Below, piece after piece: positions 20,358 to 31,854 of a DNA stretch of 64,000 bases (position 1 is its first letter; each line of letters starts with the position of its first letter). Source of the stretch: Nephrocerus scutellatus (Eukaryota; Arthropoda; Insecta; Diptera; Pipunculidae). The stretch is taken from NCBI GenBank assembly GCA_947095585.1, contig OX352761.1, positions 79,859,267 through 79,923,266 of the forward strand, read 5' to 3'. The notes under the pieces are model-generated. The model was not told where the DNA came from. It worked only from the letters and a program-made list of their open reading frames with translations, and did not search any database. The position numbers and the translations under genes were made by a program.

Positions 20358-22494
20358 ACATAAATGTTTTATGCTTAATTCAACTTACTTACTTATTTAC
20401 TGAATTGTATTCTTATTGATGTCGTTTTTTGTTGTCGATATCAACTTACAGATAGAACAACAAGTTTTCAAAATATTCTGTCATTTCGCGTTTTCATAAA
20501 TCAGTTCAGAGAAAAATGCTCGTGTTTCTTATTTGCTCAGAATATGAGCGTGCTCGAAGTGCTCAGAATAAAATGATCTGAGCATTTTCAATTTTAACAT
20601 CTGAATACGGATTTTGGCCGCAAATGTGAAAAACTCACCTGAATGTGAGATGTCAGTTCGTATACGTACGAGGTGTATAGCATACAATTTTAAAGTTGTG
20701 TGATGTTTTTTCTTTTTCGCAAGGCCCTTATACATTTTTTAAATTCTCTATATTAACTTCACTTGCCGTCGGTCGTCTGTCGTGGATTCTTGCGATCAAT
20801 TTTTAACCCACTTCCCATGGCCCGATTTTATTGAAATTTTGCACACATGTGTATTTCCGGAGACAACACTTTCTATTATTGAGGCCACTCGGGCTGCGGG
20901 GTCGGGGGGCTCCCAAACAAAATTTTTAAAAAATTTACCCGATTTTCTTCAAATTTTACACACATGTGTATACCCAATAAACAATACTTTTTCGAAAATT
21001 TGGTAGTGATCGGGCCCCGGGTTCGGCCGCAAGGCCCTTATACATTTTTTTAAATATCATATAGTGGCATCAGATACCGTCGTACTTTAATGACTGTGTG
21101 CGGTGTGTGCTGCGCAGTCGGCTGCACTGCTTGGTTTTGGGTGGTGGAGAGAGAGAGAAATCTTAGCTCACGCACAAATGAACCCAGCAAATGAAACGAG
21201 ACATACATGTTGTATGCTTACTTCAACTTACATTTTTATTTACTGAATTGTATTTTTATTGATGTCGTTTTTTTTGTTGTCGATATCAACTTACAGATAG
21301 AACAACAAGTTTTCACAATATTCTGTCATTTCGCGTTTTCATAAATTAGTTCAGAGCAGTCAAAGAGTTCTCAAGATAAATGTTCGTGTTTCTATTTGCT
21401 CAGAGTATGAGCGTGCTCTAAGTGCTCAGAATAAAATGATCTGAGCTTTTTCAATTTTAACATCTGATGTCAAATGTCTGTTTCGATGATTTCCTCCTAC
21501 AATAAAAAAAATGGCCCAGGAGCGAGGGGGTCCCATATCAATTTCTGCGATTAGAGAATTTAGATGAAAAATTTTAATTTTTATGGGTTTTTAATTTAAA
21601 ACAACTCAAATTTTTTTATGAGTTGAAACCAAAAGCTGGTTACTCTGTTTGGTTATGAACATTAAACTTCGCTTATAAATAATTTATATATAATGTGATA
21701 TGATGATGATGTATGTGATGAGCTACGGTGCAAGTTGTAGGACTTGTATTTAGTTTTGATAATTTACTCTTTGCGACCTTCCAAAGAATATATCGGCTGG
21801 TTTGTATTTTGTTATAGAGTGAATAGTGTTATTGTACTTCTTTATTTATAACTTCTTTAAGTGAAAGCTCTGGGTATTCTGAAGACTTCTAAGAGTTTCA
21901 ATAATTGTAGAATGGATTCTTTCTATAGTACCATTTTAATTTTTATGGGTTGTTTTTTTTTAAATATCTATACTGGCATCAGATATTTGTCGCCCTTTAT
22001 GGACTGTGTGCGGTGTGTGCTGCGCAGTCGGCTGCGCTGCATGGTTACGTGCAATTTGGCTTTTTAAATTAGTGTTAACTATGTTTTTAAAATTGCAGAG
22101 GTTTTGATAATTTACTCTTTGCGACCTTCCAAAGAATATATCGGCTGGTTTGTATTTTGTTATAGGGTGAATAGTGTTATTGTACTTCTTTATTTATAAC
22201 TTCTTTAAGTGAAAGCTCTGGGTATTCTGAAGACTTCTAAGAGTTTCAATAATTGTAGAATGGACTCTTTCTATAGTACCATTTTAATTTTTATGGGTTG
22301 TTTTTTTTTAAATATCTATACTGGCATCAGATATTCGTCGCCCTTTATGGACTGTGTGCGGTGTGTGCTGCGCAGTCGGCTGCGCTGCATGGTGTTGGTA
22401 GTAGAGAGAGAGAAAAATCTTAGCTCACGCACAAATGAACCCAGCAAATGAAACGAGACATAAATGTTTTATGCTTAATTCAACTTACATTTTT
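20358..22494 (+). repeat. Tandem duplication segment C, copy 1 (partner 24,482-26,617)
   Basis: HLE-derived and unassigned sequence repeated at an offset of 4,124-4,122 bp with few differences. It includes an HLE module at 20,735-21,070 (AAATTCTCTATATTAACTTC start, CGTCGGTCGTCTGTCG microsatellite) and an HLE right terminus at 21,543-21,590. The 348-bp internal duplication also lies here. Small frames in it are identical between copies only because the duplication is recent. Confidence 0.9.
21753..22045. repeat. 348-bp-offset internal duplication, copy a (partner 22,101-22,393)
   Basis: GTTTTGATAATTTACTCTTT through CTGCGCTGCATGGT recurs 348 bp downstream with few changes. Both are duplicated again at 25,875-26,167 and 26,223-26,515, giving four copies. 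Each contains the HLE right terminus TTTTTATGGGTTG followed by the GGCATCAGATATT block, so each looks like an HLE junction. Confidence 0.85.
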
Positions 22495-24481
22495 AGCAGT
22501 TCCGTCTTTAATTGATCTGTTGTTACTAAAAGAGGGTTAATCTTCCCATTACGACAATTTGTTAGTACATCGAGGATTGAAGCAAATATGTTCGTTTGTT
22601 CAGGATTCTTTGATCGTTCTTTCCATTACATCAGCAGATTCCTGGTCAGGTATGCCAAATGCCTTGTTGGCTATTGTCCCAATAAAGTCGAATGGAGAGC
22701 TCTGTCAGGGTATCCATGAGTCTTTATTAACAGATCATTAACGTATTTTATTGTGTTCATTTGTTGTTGAAATTGATTGGCAATGGTGGTACAATACTTG
22801 CTGCAATCGGTCATCATATTGCATATACCTTTGAGTCGTTTCAAATGTTCCACTAGCATGCAAGCTTCCTGTCGATAGGTTGTTAGATTGTAGTAAATGC
22901 CTATGCTCCAAGAGGCAGTGGCTAGTTCAGCTTGACCAATGTTTTCAAAGTATATCCCGGGTGGTTTGTTAAAAGGGATGATCTCCACTGGTGATAGAGC
23001 AAAGGTCTGACATACCATACCACCTTGGGATGGGTGTTATTACGGTTTTCTGATCTTTGTTCTACGCCTCATAGCCTCGGGATTCTGTAGCCAGTTGGAA
23101 TTTATGGGCAAGATTTTCCTTTTCCTTGATGGCCGTTGAGGTGCTGGATGTCGGATTTCCAGACGAGATATGCTTAGTGCTGTTGCCTTCTGCGGTAACT
23201 TTGTAAGCGCTTTCTTCGGAGGCTGCCAAGTTGGTACATTTATTATCTCTTCACTAAGGATAATAAGGTGAGCTGATTTGGGGCGATTTATCTTCTATGG
23301 GTAAGGAACACCCCTTGTGAACAGCTCGTCTGAAAGTGCCCTTTGCCGTCCTCACTTCCATAACTCTGGTCAGACCATCAGCCACCTTGTGTTCCTTTAC
23401 TATTTTTCCTAATGGGCACTTCAAGGGAGGTATGTTGTCTTTCATTAATAACACTATAGTGCCTGGATGTATAGTTTTATTCTCCTCATGTCATCTTGTT
23501 CAGGTTTGTAGCTCATGTAAATATTCCTTTGTCCAGCGCTTCCAAAATTGATTTTGTAGTAATTTAACTAATTCCCATGTTTTGGTAAGAGTGGTTGGTA
23601 TTTCCTTTGCGTACGGATTGACAACTGAGGTGAGAGGCTCGCCAATGTCCTGGTGTCAGTGCTTGCGGATCATTGGGATTAGTCGACAAGCTGGTAAGTG
23701 GTCTGGAATCTAAAATTCCTTCTATCTCTGTTACTAGGGTATGAAGTTCTTCATGGGTGAGTGAAGACCCTAGTGTTACTCTTTTCAGATGATACTTTGC
23801 CGATTTCACTGCAGCTTCCCATAATCCTCCAAAATGAGGTGATCTTAGTGGAATGAAGCACCATTGAATTTGTTCTTCTGAGCACCTTTTTTATATCTTC
23901 TTGTGCTTCGCCGTTATAGAAGAACTTGTGAAGCTCTTGAAGTTCGTTCCGGGCCCCTACAAAGTTGGTTGCATTGTCGGAAAATATTTTCGAAAGTCGT
24001 CCCCTTCTCGCAATGAAACGCTTCAGGGCACCTAAGAACGCAGCTGTTGTTAGATCGGATACGACCGCCATATGAATTGCTTTGGTTGCAAAACAAATAA
24101 ATATAGCGATATACGCCTTGGTGGGTCTTTTTCCTCGCAGCTTGTAATGAACTTCTACTGGTCCGCAAAAGTCTTTTCCAGAGTTTACGAATGGCCGGCT
24201 TGGCTGTACTCTTTCCGGGGGAAGATGCCCCATTAATTGTTGAATTGAGTGTGGTTTAGTTCTCGCGCATCTTAAGCAATTGTGAACAATATGTAGAGCA
24301 AGCGCCTTCATGTCAAATACAAATCAAGCTTAGTTGTGGTACTTCCTGGTTTTTGTACACAATGGTGTAGTAGTAGTAGTAGGAAGTAGTGATTTGAGGG
24401 GTCTTTAGGTGAGGATTTTTTTCTAATTTCCTTTCGATGGCAAAAAAACGACGCATCGCTGTTTCCTTTGATTCCCCTAAA
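22495..24481 (-). pseudogene. Second copy of BEL-2 env/pol (tandem duplication segment A')
   Basis: Matches 17,846-19,842 at offset 4,653, falling to 4,639 after a 14-bp deletion near 23,056. It contains the env piece (23,018-22,671), the DUF5641-like tail (23,454-23,254) and integrase (23,809-23,564 and 24,311-23,751) with the same frameshifts as the original. Shared lesions show it was copied after the element had already decayed. It joins HLE sequence on both sides (22,494/22,495 and 24,481/24,482) without LTRs, so it is not an independent insertion. Confidence 0.92.
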
Positions 24482-26617
24482 ACATAAATGTTTTATGCTT
24501 AATTCAACTTACTTACTTATTTACTGAATTGTATTCTTATTGATGTCGTTTTTTGTTGTCGATATCAACTTACAGATAGAACAACAAGTTTTCAAAATAT
24601 TCTGTCATTTCGCGTTTTCATAAATCAGTTCAGAGAAAAATGCTCGTGTTTCTTATTTGCTCAGAATATGAGCGTGCTCGAAGTGCTCAGAATAAAATGA
24701 TCTGAGCATTTTCAATTTTAACATCTGAATACGGATTTTGGCCGCAAATGTGAAAAACTCACCTGAATGTGAGATGTCAGTTCGTATACGTACGAGGTGT
24801 ATAGCATACAATTTTAAAGTTGTGTGATGTTTTTTCTTTTTCGCAAGGCCCTTATACATTTTTTAAATTCTCTATATTAACTTCACTTGCCGTCGGTCGT
24901 CTGTCGTGGATTCTTGCGATCAATTTTTAACCCACTTCCCATGGCCCGATTTTATTGAAATTTTGCACACATGTGTATTTCCGGAGACAACACTTTCTAT
25001 TATTGAGGCCACTCGGGCTGCGGGGTCGGGGGGCTCCCAAACAAAATTTTTAAAAAATTTACCCGATTTTCTTCAAATTTTACACACATGTGTATACCCA
25101 ATAAACAATACTTTTTCGAAAATTTGGTAGTGATCGGGTCTCGGGTTCGGCCGCAAGGCCCTTATACATTTTTTAAATATCTATACTGGCATCAGATATT
25201 CGTCGCCCTTTATGGACTGTGTGCGGTGTGTGCTGCGCAGTCGGCTGCGCTGCATGGTTTTGGTGGTGGGGAGAGAGAGAAATCTTAGCTCACGCACAAA
25301 TGAACCCAGCAAATGAAACGAGACATACATGTTGTATGCTTACTTCAACTTACATTTTTATTTACTGAATTGTATTTTTATTGATGTCGTTTTTTTTGTT
25401 GTCGATATCAACTTACAGATAGAACAACAAGTTTTCACAATATTCTGTCATTTCGCGTTTTCATAAATTAGTTCAGAGCAGTCAAAGAGTTCTCAAGATA
25501 AATGTTCGTGTTTCTATTTGCTCAGAGTATGAGCGTGCTCTAAGTGCTCAGAATAAAATGATCTGAGCTTTTTCAATTTTAACATCTGATGTCAAATGTC
25601 TGTTTCGATGATTTCCTCCTACAATAAAAAAAATGGCCCAGGAGCGAGGGGGTCCCATATCAATTTCTGCGATTAGAGAATTTAGATGAAAAATTTTAAT
25701 TTTTATGGGTTTTTAATTTAAAACAACTCAAATTTTTTTATGAGTTGAAACCAAAAGCTGGTTACTCTGTTTGGTTATGAACATTAAACTTCGCTTATAA
25801 ATAATTTATATATAATGTGATGTGATGATGATGTATGTGATGAGCTACGGTGCAAGTTGTAGGACTTGTATTTAGTTTTGATAATTTACTCTTTGCGACC
25901 TTCCAAAGAATATATCGGCTGGTTTGTATTTTGTTATAGAGTGAATAGTGTTATTGTACTTCTTTATTTATAACTTCTTTAAGTGAAAGCTCTGGGTATT
26001 CTGAAGACTTCTAAGAGTTTCAATAATTGTAGAATGGATTCTTTCTATAGTACCATTTTAATTTTTATGGGTTGTTTTTTTTTAAATATCTATACTGGCA
26101 TCAGATATTTGTCGCCCTTTATGGACTGTGTGCGGTGTGTGCTGCGCAGTCGGCTGCGCTGCATGGTTACGTGCAATTTGGCTTTTTAAATTAGTGTTAA
26201 CTATGTTTTTAAAATTGCAGAGGTTTTGATAATTTACTCTTTGCGACCTTCCAAAGAATATATCGGCTGGTTTGTATTTTGTTATAGGGTGAATAGTGTT
26301 ATTGTACTTCTTTATTTATAACTTCTTTAAGTGAAAGCTCTGGGTATTCTGAAGACTTCTAAGAGTTTCAATAATTGTAGAATGGACTCTTTCTATAGTA
26401 CCATTTTAATTTTTATGGGTTGTTTTTTTTTAAATATCTATACTGGCATCAGATATTCGTCGCCCTTTATGGACTGTGTGCGGTGTGTGCTGCGCAGTCG
26501 GCTGCGCTGCATGGTGTTGGTAGTAGAGAGAGAGAAAAATCTTAGCTCACGCACAAATGAACCCAGCAAATGAAACGAGACATAAATGTTTTATGCTTAA
26601 TTCAACTTACATTTTTA
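24482..26617 (+). repeat. Tandem duplication segment C, copy 2
   Basis: Near-identical to 20,358-22,494. One patch, about 25,136-25,270, differs from its partner and instead matches the GGCATCAGATATTCGTCGCCC version of the module seen at 22,323-22,400. This suggests conversion between modules. After 26,617 the HLE sequence continues (with a right terminus at 26,935-26,975) until BEL-2 resumes. Confidence 0.9.
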
Positions 26618-26975
26618 TTTACTGAATTTTATTTTTATTGATGTCGTTTTTTGTTGTCGATATCAACTTACAGATAGAACAACAAGTTTTCACAATATTC
26701 TGTCATTTCGCGTTTTCATAAATTAGTTAAGAGCAGTCAAAGAGTTCTCAAGATAAATGTTCGTGTTTCCTATTTGCTCAGAGTATGAGCGTGCTCTAAG
26801 TGCTCAGAATAAAATGATCTGAGCTTTTTCAATTTTAACATCTGATGTCAAATGTCTGTTTCGATGATTTTCTCCTACAATAAAAAAAAATGGCCCAGGA
26901 TCGAGGGGCTCCCATATCAATTTCTGCGATTAGAGAATTTAGATGAAAATTTTTAATTTTTATGGGTTGTTTTTT

Positions 26976-27390
26976 ATGATAGTGTTCTTCACATATCTGT
27001 TCTACAGCGCTGAGTTTTTTCTTCGGCGTCGCCTCATCTTCTTCAATTTTCCAAAATCTCTCTAATTGTTCGTGTAGTTCATTTGTAGATATGCCACAGA
27101 ATACGTGTTTAGCGGTGACATTTTTCGTTAGTTTACCTAAAACTACCCATCCCAATGTGGTATTTTGAAGCGTAGGTAGATTTTTACCCATTTTCACTTG
27201 TCCAACGCACATAAGTTCAGAGTATAATTCCGCGCCAAGCAAAATGTGAATTTTTTTAGATTTGTTGAAGTAAGGGTCAGCTAATTATAAGTTTTAGGCA
27301 GTATGAAAACCTCAACGGTTGCACTGAAACTTGTATTTTTGGACTGAATTTCGAGTGTCGTTTTTGTATGTGATTTTGATTTTGATGATC
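26976..27390 (-). pseudogene. BEL-2 Pol: protease end and RT start
   Basis: The frame 27,242-26,835 reads LLGAELYSELM, then LPTLQNTTLGWVVLGKL and LERFWKIEEDEA, ending with EQICEEHYH at 26,976. These are the standard motifs between protease and RT in BEL/Pao polyproteins. The codons after EEHYH in the computed frame are HLE sequence. Upstream to about 27,390 the protease is only weakly readable and lacks a visible DDG active site. Confidence 0.85.
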
Positions 27391-27537
27391 CTATTCCTAT
27401 CCTATTTTGTGGGCGCGAAATAATTAGAGATAATACCCAGAGTTACTACTTACGAACTCATATACTTCATTACAATCACAGCAGTCGTAGTTGCTATACT
27501 CACAAAAATCAACAGACTACAGACAGCAAGGATCACA

Positions 27538-27831
27538 TCAGCCGTGGCTCAGTGGAAGTGCGCGTGGCTACTGAGCAGGAGGTTCGTTGTTCGAATCCCA
27601 GTAACACCAAAAGTATTTTTCACTGTGTCCCACCTATCGCGAATGGGTGACAAACGTTCCGAGAGTAATAACTTGTCACGGAATGCTTCTCAATTCGCCG
27701 TTCGAATCCGGCCTTAAATTGTAGGTCACTTCCATTTGTGTCCAAAAATATACATGCGCAACACAAATCGTCGCGAGAAGCTAGGCCTTGGACCGCAATG
27801 GTCTGTCGCGCCAAATTTTATTATTATTATT
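27538..27831 (+). mobile_element. tRNA-derived SINE, copy 2
   Basis: The head has A box TGGCTCAGTGG and B box GTTCGAATCCC in tRNA spacing. A body shared with copy 1 follows (GAGAGTAATAACT, AAAATATACATGCRCAACAC, CGCGAGAAGCTAGGCCT, GGTCTGTCGCGCC), ending in a (TTA)n tail. It is about 70 bp longer than copy 1 because of an inserted stretch near 27,680-27,745 that contains a second GTTCGAATCC. I see no clear TSD. It lies between gag and pol of BEL-2. It is not a tRNA gene: the stems do not pair properly and the unit carries a body and tail. Confidence 0.87.
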
Positions 27832-27950
27832 CCATCTATTTGGAGTCGCTGTTTCATCCATTTAAGACCCAATTTTCTGTATAGATTCTCAGAGATAAAA
27901 GAAAGCTAAGAGCCAGAATAAAGTATTGCTGTTGCCTCTACTGTGTTTCT

Positions 27951-29091
27951 CTATCTATCCAAAATGTTGACCCTTGCTATTGCTAGAAAAACGCAGGATG
28001 TCTCTTCCGCAGCATTGGTTGATGCACGCTGAAGATCTTTGGAGGGATTGGGCTTATAATTTTCTTTCTGAGCACCAAAGTGCATCAGAGTATTGTGTTT
28101 CTGTTGGCACCTTAAACATGTTTCTGATTTGCAGTAGGGTATGCTTGACCGGACTTTAAGCAATTTAGGCAGAGCTTTAGATCTCGTACCTTAGAATTTC
28201 GTTCTTGAGGCGACATTTGTAGGAACCTCTTACATTTCGCTTACATGTGAGAGACGTGTTTACATAAGTGGCACGTCCTTTTATTTTCTGTTGTGATTAA
28301 ACTATTTGGCTTGTTGTTTAATCTTTGGAAAGGTCTTTCCCTTCTATCACCAAAGGCTTCTAACATCTGGAAGCGTTTCTCCAAAAACACTAGAAATATT
28401 GAAACTTGCGGTACTTAACGGGGATTGGACAAGGACTGCTCAAACAACCGGTGGCTTTCTGGATCCAACTTCTGTAGCATCAGGTGTAATACTAATGCGT
28501 CCCAACTGGATGTTTCTATGCCAAGCTTCCCAATACCAAGCAATGCTTCCTTCAATCCATCATGCATTTTTTTAGTCCACCTGCGGACACTGCGTTAAGG
28601 ACTGGTAGAGCCACGAATTTTTGCATGAACGCTGAGACGATTAGATGCTTATTTTCATAGCGGTCCTTGGAAGAGTGCTGCAAACTGCCTCACTGTAAAT
28701 AATCTACATTAAATACGGGCAGATTAATCCTTGGTAGTCGAGCAGTAGTCTCGATACCTGGTTGTTTTATGTTTGGACTTCCTGACGTCCTTCTTTCCAT
28801 TAGTTGGGTGAGAGTGTCATTGTAAAAATCCTCTATTTCAAAGAACTCATCTTGAGAGTAGCAGGCAAACTCATCTTCTTATACTATCTCTCGATGAATT
28901 TTAGAAATGTTGTCCCAATGAGCTTTAACTGCATTCGATCGTTGGTCGATGTAGGCAACTGACTGTGTTTGCTCTAGCTTGACATTGATCCTTTGAATGA
29001 GTCGTTTAAGATCTGCTACTGCAGCGGATTCAGCGGATTCAGTTCGAATCCGCCTTTGCTGTGAGGTTGCTGCAGCAGAATATGTGTTCAT
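27951..29091 (-). pseudogene. BEL-2 gag
   Basis: The frame 29,091-28,879 is the N-terminus (RIRTESAESAAVADLKRLIQ...). Between 28,300 and 28,700 the minus strand contains LVLHLMLQKLDPESHRLFE in a shifted frame, typical of the DUF1759-type capsid of BEL elements. The frame 28,163-27,951 has CKSETCLRCQQKHNTLMH, the gag zinc knuckle. Several stops and shifts separate these pieces. The intact protein would assemble the virus-like particle. It lies directly downstream of the primer-binding site, as expected. Confidence 0.8.
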
Positions 29092-29300
29092 GTTCCTTGC
29101 CTTCTCAAAGAACTTCGCTGTGTTATAAGTGTTGATGGTTGTGTCGGCCCAACCTTACGCCTGAACTCTGTCGACCGAGTTCTATGCCGTTAAAGACTAT
29201 TTGTTAATAGAGAGACTGTGTCGGCCCAGTCTAAAGCCTTTAAGATCGAGTACTAGAGCTCTTACCACTGGTAGGGGAAACTCTGTAATATGCACCGATC

Positions 29301-29318
29301 ACGTCGGGGTCACCAAAT
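29301..29318 (-). other. BEL-2 primer-binding site
   Basis: On the minus strand TTTGGTGACCCCGACGT follows the LTR ACA end directly. TGGTGACCCC-type sites are typical of BEL/Pao elements, where a tRNA 3' end primes minus-strand DNA synthesis. Confidence 0.88.
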
Positions 29319-29757
29319 GTTTTGTGTAACGAACAACTGTTTTGTTGCCCGCTTGTGGAATTAAAACAACGCTGAATGCTACCTGAATGTAACTCATTTT
29401 ATTTAACAAAAATCACTTTCTTTTATAATTAAATCAAAGTACATGCAAAGAGGTTTAATTAATAAATAACTAGGTTTAAACTAATGTGCTAAATTGACAA
29501 AGAATCGTATGTAGGTTATAGTAAAAAGTGTGTAATTGACATATTGTAATAAAGTGCATTTGTAGATCAGTATTGCCAATATTGCTAAAGCGTTTAATTG
29601 ACAATAAAATATGTGTAATCATAAATGCATAGAGAAATGCAGAATTGGGTCATTATTTACGATGAGTTTGTTGCTGTTGCCACAGCCGATAATGCGATTT
29701 GCGGTATTATGCAAAGTAATGAATAATTGCTTAATTCGCATATCGTAATATGCAACA
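29319..29757 (-). repeat. BEL-2 5' LTR (439 bp)
   Basis: The coding strand runs from TGTTGCATATTACGATATGC at 29,757 to ACACAAAACA at 29,319. It is terminated TG...CA and paired with the split 3' LTR. The two LTRs differ by roughly a dozen substitutions and a 16-bp indel, so the insertion is not recent. Confidence 0.9.
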
Positions 29758-31850
29758 CATGGCTTTATAAAGTTCTATCATAGTCGGTTTCAAAGTCTAT
29801 AAAAAGATGGTGTAGTGAGTTTGGAACCTCTAGACATTTTTCCATCACCTGCCTAAGGGTGTAAATCTGATCAGTTGTTGATTTGCCTGGGATGAAGCCA
29901 CACTGGTATGGACCAATGATGACTTTAGCGTATGGGGCTATCCTGTCTTGAAGGATAGAGGAGAAAATCTTACACGCGGTACTCAACAACGTTATACCAC
30001 CATAATTGCTGCATTTTGTGATATCTCCCTTCTTATGTATGGGGCACAGGATGCCTCTTCGCCAGTCTTCTGGCATAACTTCTTCTTCCCATACTTGCAC
30101 CATTATTTCATGAATTGCTTGGTGTAATGTGGGGCCTCCTATTTTGATTAGTTCCGCTGGAATCCCATCAGATCCCGGGGCCTTATTATTTTTGAGCCGA
30201 TTTATCGCTCTGCTAAGTCGTCTATGCTTTGTGGCGGCAGCATAGTATGATCTTCGGTCATTGATGGAGCCTCCAATTTCTCAGTTAGCTGGCCATTTAG
30301 CAACTCATGAAAGTGCTCTTCTCATCGTTTTAAGATGTCTTTATGATCGGTGATCAGATTACCCGCTTTGTCCTTGCAGTATGTGCAACGCGGTGTATAT
30401 TGCGTCATATCGCGGACTCTACGGTAGAACTTCCGCGCCTGGTACATTCCTTGCTCTCTGTACTGTTCTAGTTCACGGACGAGATTCTTCTCCCAGGCTG
30501 CTTTCTTTCGCCGGTGAACTGTTTTTTCATATCTTCTGAGCTCTTCATATTCATCTTCGTGTGCCCGCGTTCTATGACATTGTTGCATTACTCGGTACGC
30601 AATATTCTTACGTTCAGTCGCTCGCTTACATTTGTCATCGAATCAGTCGTTCCGATCTTTACGAATGCTGCCTAAGATGGAGTCAGCAGAACTAATGACA
30701 GTACTTTTAAGGCGTGTTTATTTCTCTTCTACGCCTGACATATCAGCCCCAGAACTTACTCTCCCAACATTTAGGGCGAGTCCTATCGCTTGACCGTAGT
30801 TGTTTCTGGTCTCTTCGTTGCGAAGGGCAGCCGTGTTGACTCGAATCTGATTTGGGGATGCAGTCTTTCGTGATAATGCAATCCGCGCTCGGAGCACCAT
30901 ACCAACAAGATAGTGGTCCGAGTCGACGTTGGCACCTCGGCACGTTCGTACCGTCCGTCATCAGGTTCGGGTTGTGTGGCGGCGGTCTATCAACACGTGG
31001 TCAATCTGGTTACTCAGGTGGCTTTGTGGATATTTTTACGCGCAAACCTTGTACTCTTAACGACCAAATTATTGCTTGCTGCCATCTCTATGACTCGTGT
31101 TCTCGTGTAAGCTATGGGTGCCAATGTACTGAATACTGGCTCCCTACCTATCTTAGCATTCATATTCCCCAGAATGATTTTTACATCATACTGAGGGCAG
31201 GCATGGAGTTCCTGTTCGACTGATTCAAGGAATTATTTTTCATCATCTGGGGAATCTTCTGTAGGTGCGTGAACAGTTATGAGGCTTACGTTTTTTAATT
31301 TGCCCCGCACGCGAAGGGTGCATAGCCGTTTATTTATTGCTTTAAAGTCGATAACGGTGGGTTTCATTCTTTTGCTGACTAGAAACCCCACCCCGAGCAC
31401 ATGATGTTTTGCATGACAGCTGTAATATATGTCATATTCGGATTTTTTTAAGACACCATTCTCCGTCCACCGCACCTCCTGGATTGCTGTTATGTCAGCC
31501 TTATATTTAGACAGGGTATCGGCCAGCTGCTGTGCAGCTCGACCTCTATACAGTGAGCATACGTTCCATGAGAAAATTCTTAAATCGTTTAGCCGTTTTC
31601 GTTGCCGTGGTCGTCGTCGTTCATCAGTGTATCCGAGGCTGATTTTGGGTTTCGTAATAATTTTTTACGGGCGAGGTTACTGACCTCGCGCCAACCTTAC
31701 TTTAAAGGGACTAGCCCGATCATTCTGCTTTTATTGCATTGGAGGAGGAAAATAACCGGCGGCCACCACGTGGAGGTTTGATCGCACTTCCACCAGTCAG
31801 AGATAGTTACGGCCACCTGCAATTCTAGAGCAGTCTGTGTTATTCCCCCT
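29758..31850 (-). pseudogene. RTE-1 LINE: endonuclease and RT N-terminal part
   Basis: Upstream half of the LINE continued at 10,090-11,024. From about 31,620 downward the minus strand gives the endonuclease (EVRWTENG, YDIYYSCH, VGFLVSKR, LITVHAPTE in 31,475-31,233). A basic Arg/Glu-rich linker follows (30,588-30,322), then RT motifs PIHKKGDITKCSNYGG, QCGFIPGKSTTDQI and HHLFIDFE, ending at the BEL-2 junction. Stops and shifts separate the frames. RT motif A reads FETDYD where related copies have FKAAYD. The 5' end is about 31,850, with a short GC-richer leader. Inactive. Confidence 0.88.
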
Positions 31851-31854
31851 GTTC

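Larger units (their letters stand above)
19905..26975. mobile_element. Complex HLE block inserted in BEL-2 pol (7.07 kb)
   Basis: The left end is ATTTTTAAATTCTCTATATT and the right end TTTTTATGGGTTGTTTTTT, the two termini of the HLE family. BEL-2 sequence on the two sides is contiguous and in frame (EEHYH joined to VKGKDG) with no duplicated target bases. Inside lie several HLE modules, a 348-bp tandem duplication and a 4.65 kb tandem duplication that carries along a second copy of BEL-2 pol/env (22,495-24,481). No rolling-circle replicase or helicase coding is seen. Confidence 0.8.
11025..29757 (-). mobile_element. BEL/Pao retrotransposon BEL-2 with env, minus strand, heavily nested
   Basis: Complete in outline. 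The 5' LTR is at 29,319-29,757, the primer-binding site at 29,301-29,318, and gag at 27,951-29,091. Protease/RT start is at 26,976-27,390 and resumes at 19,680-19,904, with integrase at 18,925-19,672 and env at 17,361-18,365. A polypurine tract is at 17,325-17,336, and the 3' LTR is split between 17,300-17,324 and 11,025-11,429. CATGG TSD on both sides. The RT palm, RNase H and integrase N-terminus are deleted. Insertions inside it are the LINE-A/LINE-B nest (11,430-17,299), the HLE block (19,905-26,975) and a SINE (27,538-27,831). Removing these leaves an element of about 5.5 kb. Gene order gag-PR-RT-IN-env with an F-like env matches the roo-like branch of BEL/Pao. Confidence 0.88.

Noticed and set aside
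21861..22451. Conserved 68-80-codon frames occurring four times in 21.8-26.6 kb
   Set aside because: All four lie in the 348-bp and 4.65 kb duplications. The identity is due to recent duplication, and the frames include HLE terminal sequence.
27538..27610. tRNA gene candidate (A and B boxes present)
   Set aside because: The stems do not pair as a cloverleaf, and the unit continues into a conserved body and ATT tail shared with 8,332-8,553, which has a TSD. It is a SINE head.
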